NCBI GenBank assembly: GCA_023416895.1
Contig: JAEZGQ010000004.1
Location: 1 to 12,724, forward strand
DNA length: 12,724 nucleotides
Source: Bacillota bacterium
Lineage (GTDB): Bacteria > Bacillota > Clostridia > Christensenellales > CAG-138
Direction of reading: 5' to 3'
Shown: in pieces, positions 1 through 6,246 of the stretch
How positions within the stretch are numbered: the stretch's first letter is position 1
Layout of the letters: each line of letters begins with the position of its first letter
The notes under the pieces: model-generated
What the model saw: the letters and a program-made list of their open reading frames with translations, nothing else
Database searches by the model: none
What the model was told of the DNA's origin: nothing
Made by a program: the position numbers and the translations under genes

Positions 1-39
1 AAAACCTCAAAGAAGCCCCGCGATGCGGGGCTTCTTTGA
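1..39 (-). terminator. Rho-independent terminator of the CotH-VTC-DUF4956 operon
   Basis: A 15-bp perfect inverted repeat (7-21 with 25-39) encloses a 3-nt loop. Read on the minus strand it is a GC-rich core, GAAGCCCCGC and its complement, followed by TTTGAGGTTTT. It begins 16 bp after the DUF4956 stop codon, where the operon should end. The A-rich flank on the other side means it could also stop plus-strand transcripts, so it may be bidirectional. Whatever lies left of the window could share it. Confidence 0.85.
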
Positions 40-55
40 AAAAGCATTTGCTTTT

Positions 56-712
56 TTACGCCACGATATCACCTTGGTAGGAAATGAGGGAAGCGTCGTA
101 CACGCCGTCCACCTTCAAAAGCTTTTCTACAAATCCGGTTTCGGAATCCTTCAGACGAAGCTCAAGGGTCATTTCAAGGCCGTCGCGCTGTGCGGTTTTG
201 CTCTTAAGGCGTGCGTTGGGCAGCTGCTTTACAAGCTGCTTCACCTGCTGGGAGGCCGCCTCGTGGTAATGGATGATGAGCAGATACGGCATGCTCGATT
301 TTACCTTGAACACACTCATGATAACAAGTATGATGCCGATGCCGACTGCCGCGATGATTGCCACCACATAAAACTTAATACCGATGGCGATGCCCTCGCC
401 GACCGCCCAGAACATGAACACCGAATCGATGGGGTCTTTCACGGCGGTGCGGAAGCGGATGATGGACAGCGCGCCCACCATACCCAAGGAAAGCGTAAGG
501 TTATTGTTGATGAGCATCAAAACGACCGAGGTCACAAGCGTCAGCAGGATGAGGCTGACGTTATAATTGCGCGAATACATTACCCCGCCGAACGTGCGCT
601 TGTAAATGAAGAAGATGAACAGGCCCACCGCAAACGCAACGGCGATGGTCAAAAGTACCTGCGCGGGGCTTAATGTGCTGACAAAAAGTTCGGAAAGGTT
701 AAAATTCTCCAT
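56..712 (-). CDS. DUF4956 domain-containing integral membrane protein
   Basis: This 218-residue protein of unknown biochemical role is recognised as DUF4956. It has hydrophobic segments at about 17-37, 51-69, 97-113 and 114-135. Between the second and third lies the family's signature region at 77-95, with GALSIIRFRTAVKDP, rich in Arg/Lys/Asp and close to the membrane. The soluble tail (about 142-216) reads as beta-alpha-beta-beta-alpha-beta, an ACT/ferredoxin-like pattern; this is my reading, not a database hit. The start is well supported: AGGAGGAGAACC precedes the ATG. It is the third and last gene after the CotH kinase and the VTC protein, with an 83-bp gap from the latter. DUF4956 genes commonly sit beside VTC-domain genes in Firmicutes. 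The inferred role is membrane partner or conduit for the VTC protein; transport of another anion is an alternative. Confidence 0.85.
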   Translation of the reverse strand: MENFNLSELFVSTLSPAQVLLTIAVAFAVGLFIFFIYKRTFGGVMYSRNYNVSLILLTLVTSVVLMLINNNLTLSLGMVGALSIIRFRTAVKDPIDSVFMFWAVGEGIAIGIKFYVVAIIAAVGIGIILVIMSVFKVKSSMPYLLIIHYHEAASQQVKQLVKQLPNARLKSKTAQRDGLEMTLELRLKDSETGFVEKLLKVDGVYDASLISYQGDIVA

Positions 713-794
713 GGTTCTCCTCCTATCTCAAAGGCACGCGCCCCCGAGGCTTTCGTTTTTCGCGGTGTTTCCCTTATAAACGCGCCATAAAGCG

Positions 795-823
795 ATTATA
801 ATTCATATTTGCGGCACAGGCAA
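795..823 (-). promoter_or_regulatory. Possible internal promoter for the DUF4956 gene
   Basis: On the minus strand TTGCCT (818-823) and a perfect TATAAT (795-800) are separated by 17 bp, giving a predicted transcript start near 788 and a leader of about 75 nt before the DUF4956 ATG. The TATAAT overlaps the last codons and stop of the VTC gene (Glu-Leu-stop), so it could be a chance product of that codon sequence. The 83-bp gap in an otherwise tightly packed operon fits an internal start. Confidence 0.35.
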
Positions 824-1491
824 TATTTGCTGATGGCGCTTCTCGCGTGCGCATCGGTTTGCAAAAGCGCGCGCACATAGGTGGGTAGGTAACGGTTGAA
901 CTTCACCTCCAGCACCATGTCGTAGCCCGAAACGGCGGGGTAGGTAATGATGTTCGGATTAAAAAGATCCACATTGCGAAAGCCCGTGCGCACGTTTTTG
1001 TCGAAGGTGATGCGCACGTCCTCCAAGGGGAATACATATGCCTCACGCATATAGTCAACGATTACACGCGGCTTAAAAAGCGAGGTTGAAAACGTGCGGT
1101 ACATGCGCCTTGCAAAAGGCTCCTCGCGGTTTAAAAGCACGCTGTAGTCGCCTCTTAAAAGGCTTTCCGCTTCCGCGCGCGAAAGGTTGAGCGATTCCTT
1201 TAAAATATAGCCGGCTTCCTTGTGCTTTCGCTCGAGCTTTACAACATCGTCTTTCATGTTGTAAATGCGCAAACGGTATTTGTCGCGGTTGTTGTCGCCC
1301 GCAAGCTTTTCACGAAATGCGCTGTCGTCCACATCGTCAAAATATAGGCTTCGGATGAAGTATTCACCCTCGTTGTGGCGCGCGTAGCGATCCTGCTCCA
1401 TCGTCAGCCGAAGCCGCGTGCGGAGCATTTCATAGTCGCCAAAGTTTAAGTAATATTTTAGTTCATGCCGGTACTCTTTGTTGACCTTCAT
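796..1491 (-). CDS. VTC-domain polyphosphate polymerase-like protein
   Basis: This 231-residue soluble protein belongs to the VTC family, the catalytic fold of yeast Vtc4, which makes inorganic polyphosphate from ATP in a basic tunnel (triphosphate tunnel superfamily). Visible family features are the HELKYYL opening (9-15), SLYFDD (48-53), and the tunnel-type basic/acidic pairs KYRLRIY (71-77), KLERK (85-89) and K98. Further along are PRVIVDY (141-147), the Arg160/Asp164 strand, and LEVKFN (194-199), whose Glu195 corresponds to the metal-binding Glu of Vtc4. No SPX domain and no membrane segment are present, unlike the yeast subunits. The gene overlaps the upstream CotH gene by 4 bp (ATGA), with GAGGTG as ribosome site, so translation is probably coupled. 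Polymerase activity is a family inference; another triphosphate-using reaction is possible. Confidence 0.88.
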   Translation of the reverse strand: MKVNKEYRHELKYYLNFGDYEMLRTRLRLTMEQDRYARHNEGEYFIRSLYFDDVDDSAFREKLAGDNNRDKYRLRIYNMKDDVVKLERKHKEAGYILKESLNLSRAEAESLLRGDYSVLLNREEPFARRMYRTFSTSLFKPRVIVDYMREAYVFPLEDVRITFDKNVRTGFRNVDLFNPNIITYPAVSGYDMVLEVKFNRYLPTYVRALLQTDAHARSAISKYCLCRKYEL

Positions 1492-4400
1492 CCGAACACC
1501 TCGTTCATGTACGCATCGCTGAGGTTGAACGCTTGTTGAAGCTGCTGTTTGATAACCTCGGGACGGTTTTGCGCAAACGCACGGACCTTTTGAATTTCGC
1601 TTTGGAATTTGTCGTAATTGGAAAGGTTGATGTTCACCTGCTTTACGCCCATGAACATTGCCTGGTTGAACTTTTCGCGCTCGCGGGCGATTTCAGGCTC
1701 CACATAGCCATAAAGCTCATCAATCAGCGCGTTGACACGCTGGGGATCATACACGGTTTTCATCGCCTCGGCGAACCGACGGATGAACGCATCGCGCCAT
1801 GCGGCGTTTTTCAAAAGAGCGTTGAACAGGTCGGAACAGGGCTGGGTGGATTCGCGCCGCTTTTGCAGCGTATTGTGCGTGTAGCTACCCCAACCCCAGC
1901 AGAAGTCGTAATAGATCCACGTCCACTTGCCGCCCGGGGCCTTGTAGTATTGGATGTTCCAATAGTCGGAATTCGCCACATAGATTTCGGCGATCATATA
2001 GTCCATAAAGCTTTGCATGTCCATTTGGCTTTCCACATAGGCATAGGCCTCGGCGTTTGAAAGGTCGTGCCCCCGCACATACGCCATAAGGTCCTTCCAC
2101 TCCTGTGCAGAGCCGTTGCTCACGCGTGTTTCCGACTTTACGATGTCGATGTTTTCGCTTTCCGTTAGGTTTTCGTGCTGTGCCACAAAAAAGCGGCTGC
2201 GCTTTTCCTTTAAGAAGTAAACACCCCAGTATTCGCCGTTGAGGTAGAGCACGTAGGGCTTGTACGCCTGATAGAGGATGTTCATATCCGTGCCTTCGAG
2301 AAGGCCGGAGGAAAGCTCGTCACGGATTTTAGAAAGCGACTGGTCTTGAGCGCCAGCGCGCAGCACGAGCGACTTGTATTCGGTATACGGCCGGTTTTCA
2401 AAAAACGGATATGCCAACGAGTTTTTACCGTATTCCGCCCGGGCAATTACCGCAAAGCCCTTTTGTGCGCGCATACGCCCGTAAGCGCCGGAGATGCGGA
2501 TGCTCACGTTTTGACTGAACACTTGGGTGCCGCTGTCGTTATATACGGCAAAGCTCGCAGGACGCTCCCATTTGGTTTGGATTTCTTCGCCCTGTACACC
2601 GCGCCCTTCGTAATAGTTGGCGCTAAGCAGCATTTGATCGAGCGGCAAATCGGGGTCGAAATTTTCGCCGTAGGCGTAAATTCCGGTTTTTTCATCCCAC
2701 AAATTGTCGGGGTCGGTCACAAGCGTTACAACGGGCAGCGCGTGATCTACACCGTCGGAGCTGAAAAGATAGGTGCCGCTCACGGAAAAGCCCGTAAGAT
2801 ATCCATCGCGCACGGAAATGGCGCGCACCACGGTGTTTTTGCCGATCTCAATGGGGCCCGTGTATTTTTGTGCGGAGCCGGAAGATGGGGAAGGGGTCGT
2901 GCTGTCGGTCGTATAGTACACGGTTTCGCCCGCGGGAACGTTAATTTGAAGCGAAACGGGCGCATCGAAAATACCCGGTGCGGTAACAAACTCGGGGCTT
3001 GCGGTGATGCCTGCACTGCCTGCTCCGTTTTGAGCGCCCGGCGTGGCGGTTTTGTAGTAAACCGTTTGCCCGTTCTCATCGCGGCCACAGCTTACATCGG
3101 GCAAAAAGGCGCCCGCAGCGAGCTTGTTCAGAAAGCCGCCCTGCGGGTCGAAAAGATACAGCGCCTCGCCCGTGCTGCTGATGGAAAATGTCAAATCAAG
3201 CTGATTTTTTTTTTGTGCGTCGCCCACTGGAAGGCCCGACGCATATACAACGAGGTAGCCTCCGGCCTCCACCGTTACATCCGGAAACACCCATTTTGCC
3301 GGGTTGTTGGGGTCGTTCGTGATACCGTAGCCTGAAAGGTTTACGGAGGAAGCGCCCGCGTTGTGCACCTCGAACCAGTCGATGTACTGCCCCTGCGGGT
3401 CGGCAACGGCGCTCGAATTGAGCCCCATCATTTCGGAAATGTATAGATCGCCCAAAGAGGCGCTCATGTGCTGCGTAAACTGTGCGTAACCCTCGTCGGT
3501 ATTTGCGAAACCGGGCGTGGGCTTGTGCGATGCGGAAAACTCACCCGTGCCGTCGGGCACGCGCGCCATGGAAACATCTGCCTGCTGCCTTGCGTACGAA
3601 TAGCTGTCCGCAATTTTTCCGGTTTTTCCGCTAAGCACAACGGATTCCTCGTAGGCGCGAAGCGAAAACGGCACATGGAGTTCAGCATCGCCCGCTACGC
3701 TTTCGCTGCCCGAGCAGAAAATAACGAGGTAGCTTTTGGCTTTGATTACGGTTCCTTCGGGGAAACGGTATTTCATGGGTTGATCGAGGCTGTCGGAAAT
3801 GCCACAGCCGGAAAGGTCCACATCCGCGTCGGTCGCGTTATAAAGCTCGATCCAATCGGAATATACCCCCATTGCATCCGGCAGTGTGGTGATGTTGCAT
3901 GCCATAAACTCGTTGATGTAAACGCCCATGTCCTCTCCGCCAAGCATGGTTTTTTCGTAGGCGGCAATGCCCGCTTCGTCGTTTTCGTAACCGGGAGAGG
4001 GGCTTTGCTCCACATAATTTCCCGAAGCGTCAAGCGCGAGGCTTTTTCCTTCCATTACCGCGCGAAGCTGGAGCGTACTGAGCGCCTGCCCGCGCGAATC
4101 AAACAGCACAAGCGTCTCGCTCGAGGAAATGCGAAACGGTGCGTACAAGCCGCCCTCAGCCCCGCCAGAGCAGTAAACCAGCAAAAAGCCGTTGGCGGGA
4201 ATTTTTGTACCCGAAGGGAACACATACTTTGCGCCGTCAAGCAGGCTATCGGAAAGCCCGAGACCACTGATGTCAATTTCCTCGGAGGTAAGGTTTTTAA
4301 ACTCCACCCAGTCGGGATAATTGCCAAAATCGTCAGGCACCGAGCCTTTGTTGCTGGCCATGACCTCGTTAATGGCCACTGCCGGCGTTACGGAGGAACC

Positions 4401-4493
4401 GCTTTGTGTTTTTGTATTTACGACCACGAAAACGAGCGCCGCGCACAAAAGCGCGGCGAGCAGCGTCGCCGTGATAACCTTGCGTGCCTTCAA
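1488..4493 (-). CDS. Secreted CotH-family atypical kinase with three lamin-tail domains
   Basis: A 1001-residue exported protein. An N-terminal signal or anchor (Lys-Arg head, hydrophobic 7-25) is followed by three lamin-tail domains at about 37-170, 190-330 and 349-490. Each repeats I(N/S)E, DW(V/I/F)E, LSGxGI/L, an FP turn and a (P/A)TPG or PSPG exit linker. A chitobiase C-terminal-like domain follows at about 498-577 (YYTTD, then GKNTVVRAI), then the CotH kinase fold from about 585 to the end. Kinase landmarks are LNGEYWGVYFLKEK (751-764), NSDYWN (841-846) with the likely catalytic Asp843, and YDFCWGWG (862-869) with likely metal-binding Asp863. CotH proteins are ATP-dependent protein kinases, known from Bacillus spore coats, but this architecture suggests an envelope rather than a spore-coat role. 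The start is a TTG preceded by AAGGAG at 7 nt. An A10 tract lies inside the coding strand at codons 427-430. First gene of the operon. Confidence 0.92.
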   Translation of the reverse strand: MKARKVITATLLAALLCAALVFVVVNTKTQSGSSVTPAVAINEVMASNKGSVPDDFGNYPDWVEFKNLTSEEIDISGLGLSDSLLDGAKYVFPSGTKIPANGFLLVYCSGGAEGGLYAPFRISSSETLVLFDSRGQALSTLQLRAVMEGKSLALDASGNYVEQSPSPGYENDEAGIAAYEKTMLGGEDMGVYINEFMACNITTLPDAMGVYSDWIELYNATDADVDLSGCGISDSLDQPMKYRFPEGTVIKAKSYLVIFCSGSESVAGDAELHVPFSLRAYEESVVLSGKTGKIADSYSYARQQADVSMARVPDGTGEFSASHKPTPGFANTDEGYAQFTQHMSASLGDLYISEMMGLNSSAVADPQGQYIDWFEVHNAGASSVNLSGYGITNDPNNPAKWVFPDVTVEAGGYLVVYASGLPVGDAQKKNQLDLTFSISSTGEALYLFDPQGGFLNKLAAGAFLPDVSCGRDENGQTVYYKTATPGAQNGAGSAGITASPEFVTAPGIFDAPVSLQINVPAGETVYYTTDSTTPSPSSGSAQKYTGPIEIGKNTVVRAISVRDGYLTGFSVSGTYLFSSDGVDHALPVVTLVTDPDNLWDEKTGIYAYGENFDPDLPLDQMLLSANYYEGRGVQGEEIQTKWERPASFAVYNDSGTQVFSQNVSIRISGAYGRMRAQKGFAVIARAEYGKNSLAYPFFENRPYTEYKSLVLRAGAQDQSLSKIRDELSSGLLEGTDMNILYQAYKPYVLYLNGEYWGVYFLKEKRSRFFVAQHENLTESENIDIVKSETRVSNGSAQEWKDLMAYVRGHDLSNAEAYAYVESQMDMQSFMDYMIAEIYVANSDYWNIQYYKAPGGKWTWIYYDFCWGWGSYTHNTLQKRRESTQPCSDLFNALLKNAAWRDAFIRRFAEAMKTVYDPQRVNALIDELYGYVEPEIAREREKFNQAMFMGVKQVNINLSNYDKFQSEIQKVRAFAQNRPEVIKQQLQQAFNLSDAYMNEVFG
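3205..3214 (-). repeat. A10 homopolymer inside the CotH gene
   Basis: Ten consecutive A residues on the coding (minus) strand encode the Gln-Lys-Lys-Asn stretch at residues 427-430 of the CotH protein, in a loop of the third lamin-tail domain. Tracts of this length are prone to replication or transcription slippage. A one-base change would remove the chitobiase-like and kinase domains. It is the longest single-base run I found in the window. Confidence 0.95.
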
Positions 4494-4500
4494 AGGTGTT

Positions 4501-4506
4501 CTCCTT
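4501..4506 (-). promoter_or_regulatory. Ribosome binding site deciding the TTG start of the CotH gene
   Basis: AAGGAG on the minus strand lies 7 nt upstream of the TTG at 4491-4493. No ATG with a comparable site lies nearby, and the encoded Lys-Ala-Arg-Lys followed by a hydrophobic stretch makes a proper signal sequence from this codon. Confidence 0.8.
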
Positions 4507-4527
4507 TTTTATGCCAAGTCTGCGGTT

Positions 4528-4556
4528 ATTCTACCACACCTAGTCCGATATGGCAA
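4528..4556 (-). promoter_or_regulatory. Sigma-A-type promoter of the CotH-VTC-DUF4956 operon
   Basis: On the minus strand TTGCCA (4551-4556, 5 of 6 to consensus) and TAGAAT (4528-4533, 5 of 6) are separated by exactly 17 bp, with a TG one base ahead of the -10 box (extended -10). The predicted start near 4521 gives a leader of about 28 nt to the TTG codon. It lies in the only gap upstream of the operon, between the DUF2164 stop and the CotH start. Confidence 0.8.
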
Positions 4557-4658
4557 AGAAGGGCACGAAAATTTACAGACCGTACGCAATTTAGTTGAAA
4601 CGTAAGCCTTACCTTTTACGAGCTTTTCCTTCGGCCGCAACAGTCTTTGTAAAGGGCA

Positions 4659-4898
4659 TCAAACTTGCAGAGAAGCCATGTCCTCTACACGCTCCGCAAT
4701 GTAGCGGGTTGCATCCGCGACACCCTGGTTGTAAAACGCGGGCGCAAGCTCTTTTGTAACAAAGTCGAGCACAAGCATGGCCGCAAGGTCGCCGATCTCC
4801 TCCTCGCGCTCGCTTAGAAAAAAGCTCTTGATGGCGGCTGCCATCGCCTTTTTTTGTTCCGCGTTGAGCCGTATTCTTTCTTTTTCCGGACGGGCCAT
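4659..4898 (-). CDS. DUF2164 family small protein
   Basis: This 79-residue soluble protein is recognised as DUF2164, a family of about 80 residues with no established function. It shows the family pattern: an opening strand RIRLNAEQKKAM (8-19), a helix ending in KSFFLSEREEEIGDLAA (24-40), LDFVTKELAPAFYNQGVADA (44-63) and a closing acidic helix. Many charged residues, no signal peptide and no membrane segment point to a cytoplasmic protein. A GGAGG site lies 9 nt before the ATG. It appears monocistronic: the upstream hydrolase has a strong terminator, and the CotH operon downstream has its own promoter. I see no convincing hairpin terminator after its stop, so some read-through into the CotH operon is possible. 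Confidence 0.85.
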   Translation of the reverse strand: MARPEKERIRLNAEQKKAMAAAIKSFFLSEREEEIGDLAAMLVLDFVTKELAPAFYNQGVADATRYIAERVEDMASLQV

Positions 4899-4924
4899 AT
4901 CAGTATCCTCCAGAATTTTGTACT

Positions 4925-4942
4925 ACCCATTGTATCATGGGT
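4925..4942. promoter_or_regulatory. Dyad ACCCAT-6-ATGGGT over the DUF2164 -10 box (candidate operator)
   Basis: A 6-bp perfect inverted repeat (4925-4930 with 4937-4942) has its centre on the predicted -10 hexamer of the DUF2164 promoter. Binding of a dimeric repressor there would block transcription. The arms are short, so chance is a real alternative. Confidence 0.3.
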
Positions 4943-4956
4943 GTGGTTTATGAAAA
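4929..4956 (-). promoter_or_regulatory. Promoter of the DUF2164 gene
   Basis: On the minus strand TACAAT (4929-4934) is preceded by TG one base upstream (extended -10 form, TGATACAAT). A TTTTCA (4951-4956, 4 of 6) lies 16 bp further up. The predicted start near 4922 leaves a leader of about 24 nt containing the GGAGG ribosome site. Confidence 0.6.
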
Positions 4957-4992
4957 ACATGCCATGCTCCGTAGCGATGCCCGTCGTTTCAA

Positions 4993-5019
4993 GGCGGCTT
5001 TTTGCATAAAAAAGCCGCC
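4993..5019. repeat. Second inverted repeat sharing an arm with the hydrolase terminator
   Basis: GGCGGCTTTTT (4993-5003) and its exact complement (5009-5019) form an 11-bp stem with a 5-nt loop. The complement arm is also the 3' arm plus T-run of the hydrolase terminator, so the two hairpins exclude each other. Confidence 0.7.
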
Positions 5020-5043
5020 CGACGGGTTTTCCGTTCGGGCGGC
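5008..5043 (-). terminator. Rho-independent terminator of the alpha/beta hydrolase gene
   Basis: On the minus strand GCCGCCCG (5036-5043) pairs with CGGGCGGC (5014-5021). An inner ACGG/CCGT pairing extends the stem, and TTTTTT follows at 5008-5013. It starts 12 bp after the hydrolase stop codon. Stem, tail and position are all textbook. Confidence 0.95.
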
Positions 5044-5055
5044 GTGAAGAATGCT

Positions 5056-6030
5056 TTATTCGCCCGGCATGGCAACCGGTATAAACTCCAGCGTTGCGGA
5101 GATCAGCTTATCGGGCTTCTCCTCGTGGAGCAAATGCCCCGCGTTTCGCACCACAGCAAAGCACGCGTTTTTAAACGCCGCATGGTAAAACTCGGCTTGC
5201 GCATGGGTGCGCCATTTGTCTTCTCCGCCCTGCAAAATAAGAACATCCGGCTCGACCTCGCGCAGACGCGCGTTGAGGGCGGCATCATCGAAATAATGAA
5301 GCGAATGGCGGATGGCACGCCTGGCGGGACCATCGGAAACGGTGCGGTAGTATTCGGCCGTTACCTCGCTTGTGAGGCAAGTAAGATCGAAGAAACACTG
5401 CGAAAGAATGGTTTCCACCGTGCGCACGCCGTAAAGCATGCTCGCAACCGGACCCAAAACCGTGCTATCAATCATGCGCACGGCAAGCGGCATTTCCGGA
5501 GAAATGCTGCCCGGCGCAACCAAAATAAACCTACCAAGGCGCTCAGGCGCTGTGGCCGCAAGCTGCGTCACATAGGCGCCGCCCATGGAAAACCCGATGA
5601 AATGTGCGGACTTGATGCCCTTTGCGTCCATGAAAAGCCTTAAGCTTTCCGCATGATCCTCAATGGTATAGCCAAACATTTCCGGCCTATCGGAATAACC
5701 GTGACCGAGGAGGTCCACCGCGATGACGCGGTAATATTCGCTCAGACGGTTGAACACCGCACGCCAGGTATAAAGCGACTGGCCGATGGTATGCACAAGG
5801 ATGAGCGGTTCACCGGAACCTGCCTCCATATAGTGCATTTTTACCGTTTCACCCGCAAGCGCCTCCGAAGCTACAGGCTCCGTTGCCTCAGCAGCCGGTT
5901 CGTCTTCCGCTTTCTGCGACCTTTTGCGTTTCGCGCGCTCCGGAACCTCCGGCGCAGGCAGGACGATTTCCACATATTCTCCGACATGCTCGGAGTTGAT
6001 GAATTTCTTAACTTCAAGGGATAAGTTCAC
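5056..6030 (-). CDS. Alpha/beta-fold hydrolase
   Basis: A 324-residue alpha/beta-hydrolase when started at the GTG at 6028-6030. The full catalytic set is visible (numbering from GTG): HTIGQS near 80-85 as the oxyanion-side turn, DLLGHGYSD at 106-114, the nucleophile elbow GFSMGG with Ser148, the acid Asp271 in LQGGEDKW, and His298 in NAGHLLH. A helical cap lies at about 175-250. The first 25 residues look structured, followed by a Lys/Arg then Glu/Pro/Ala-rich linker to about residue 60, longer than usual before this fold. No signal peptide is seen, so it is probably cytoplasmic. The substrate cannot be told: esterase, lipase-like and C-C hydrolase members share this pattern. An in-frame ATG at 6075 would add 15 residues, but it lies only about 7 nt after the predicted transcription start and lacks a ribosome site, so I reject it. 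Confidence 0.9.
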   Translation of the reverse strand: MNLSLEVKKFINSEHVGEYVEIVLPAPEVPERAKRKRSQKAEDEPAAEATEPVASEALAGETVKMHYMEAGSGEPLILVHTIGQSLYTWRAVFNRLSEYYRVIAVDLLGHGYSDRPEMFGYTIEDHAESLRLFMDAKGIKSAHFIGFSMGGAYVTQLAATAPERLGRFILVAPGSISPEMPLAVRMIDSTVLGPVASMLYGVRTVETILSQCFFDLTCLTSEVTAEYYRTVSDGPARRAIRHSLHYFDDAALNARLREVEPDVLILQGGEDKWRTHAQAEFYHAAFKNACFAVVRNAGHLLHEEKPDKLISATLEFIPVAMPGE

Positions 6031-6035
6031 GAGCG

Positions 6036-6042
6036 ACCTCCC
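6036..6042 (-). promoter_or_regulatory. Ribosome binding site deciding the GTG start of the hydrolase
   Basis: GGGAGGT on the minus strand lies 5 nt upstream of the GTG at 6028-6030, an almost ideal Shine-Dalgarno site. This is the main reason for choosing GTG over the in-frame ATG 45 bp upstream. Confidence 0.85.
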
Positions 6043-6088
6043 GGTACTTCGCCTTTTTGGGCGTTGCTTGCACATATATCGTCATGTT

Positions 6089-6117
6089 ATTCTACATGCT
6101 TTTTGGCGCTTTTGCAA
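6089..6117 (-). promoter_or_regulatory. Promoter of the alpha/beta hydrolase gene
   Basis: On the minus strand TTGCAA (6112-6117, 4 of 6) and TAGAAT (6089-6094, 5 of 6) are 17 bp apart. The predicted start near 6082 gives a leader of about 52 nt to the GTG codon. The decamer GTAGAATAAC is shared with the CotH operon promoter. The remaining gap up to 6246 holds no convincing terminator for the upstream gene and no other recognisable feature. Confidence 0.65.
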
Positions 6118-6246
6118 GCAATTCGCGCCTTTGTAAAGCCGCGTTTGGCCCTTTGTCATAATTTGTTTACAGCGTAGCGTACCCTTTTTCCGCGTTTTTC
6201 CGTCGATGTGGCGGAGGCGCCATGCTTTTTGAGCCAAATCTTCCCA

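Noticed and set aside
3468..4598. Long plus-strand open frame of 376 codons antisense to the CotH gene
   Set aside because: It has no recognisable motif and is the mirror of a strongly supported coding frame with GC-biased codons. Shorter antisense frames over the VTC, hydrolase and gyrase genes have the same explanation.
4560..4658. Terminator for the DUF2164 gene
   Set aside because: Only short, imperfect repeats (GTAAG/CTTAC, CGGCCG) are present and none is followed by a T-run on the minus strand.
6028..6075. ATG at 6075 as the start of the alpha/beta hydrolase
   Set aside because: The promoter predicts transcription from about 6082, leaving no room for a ribosome site, while the GTG at 6028-6030 has an ideal one.
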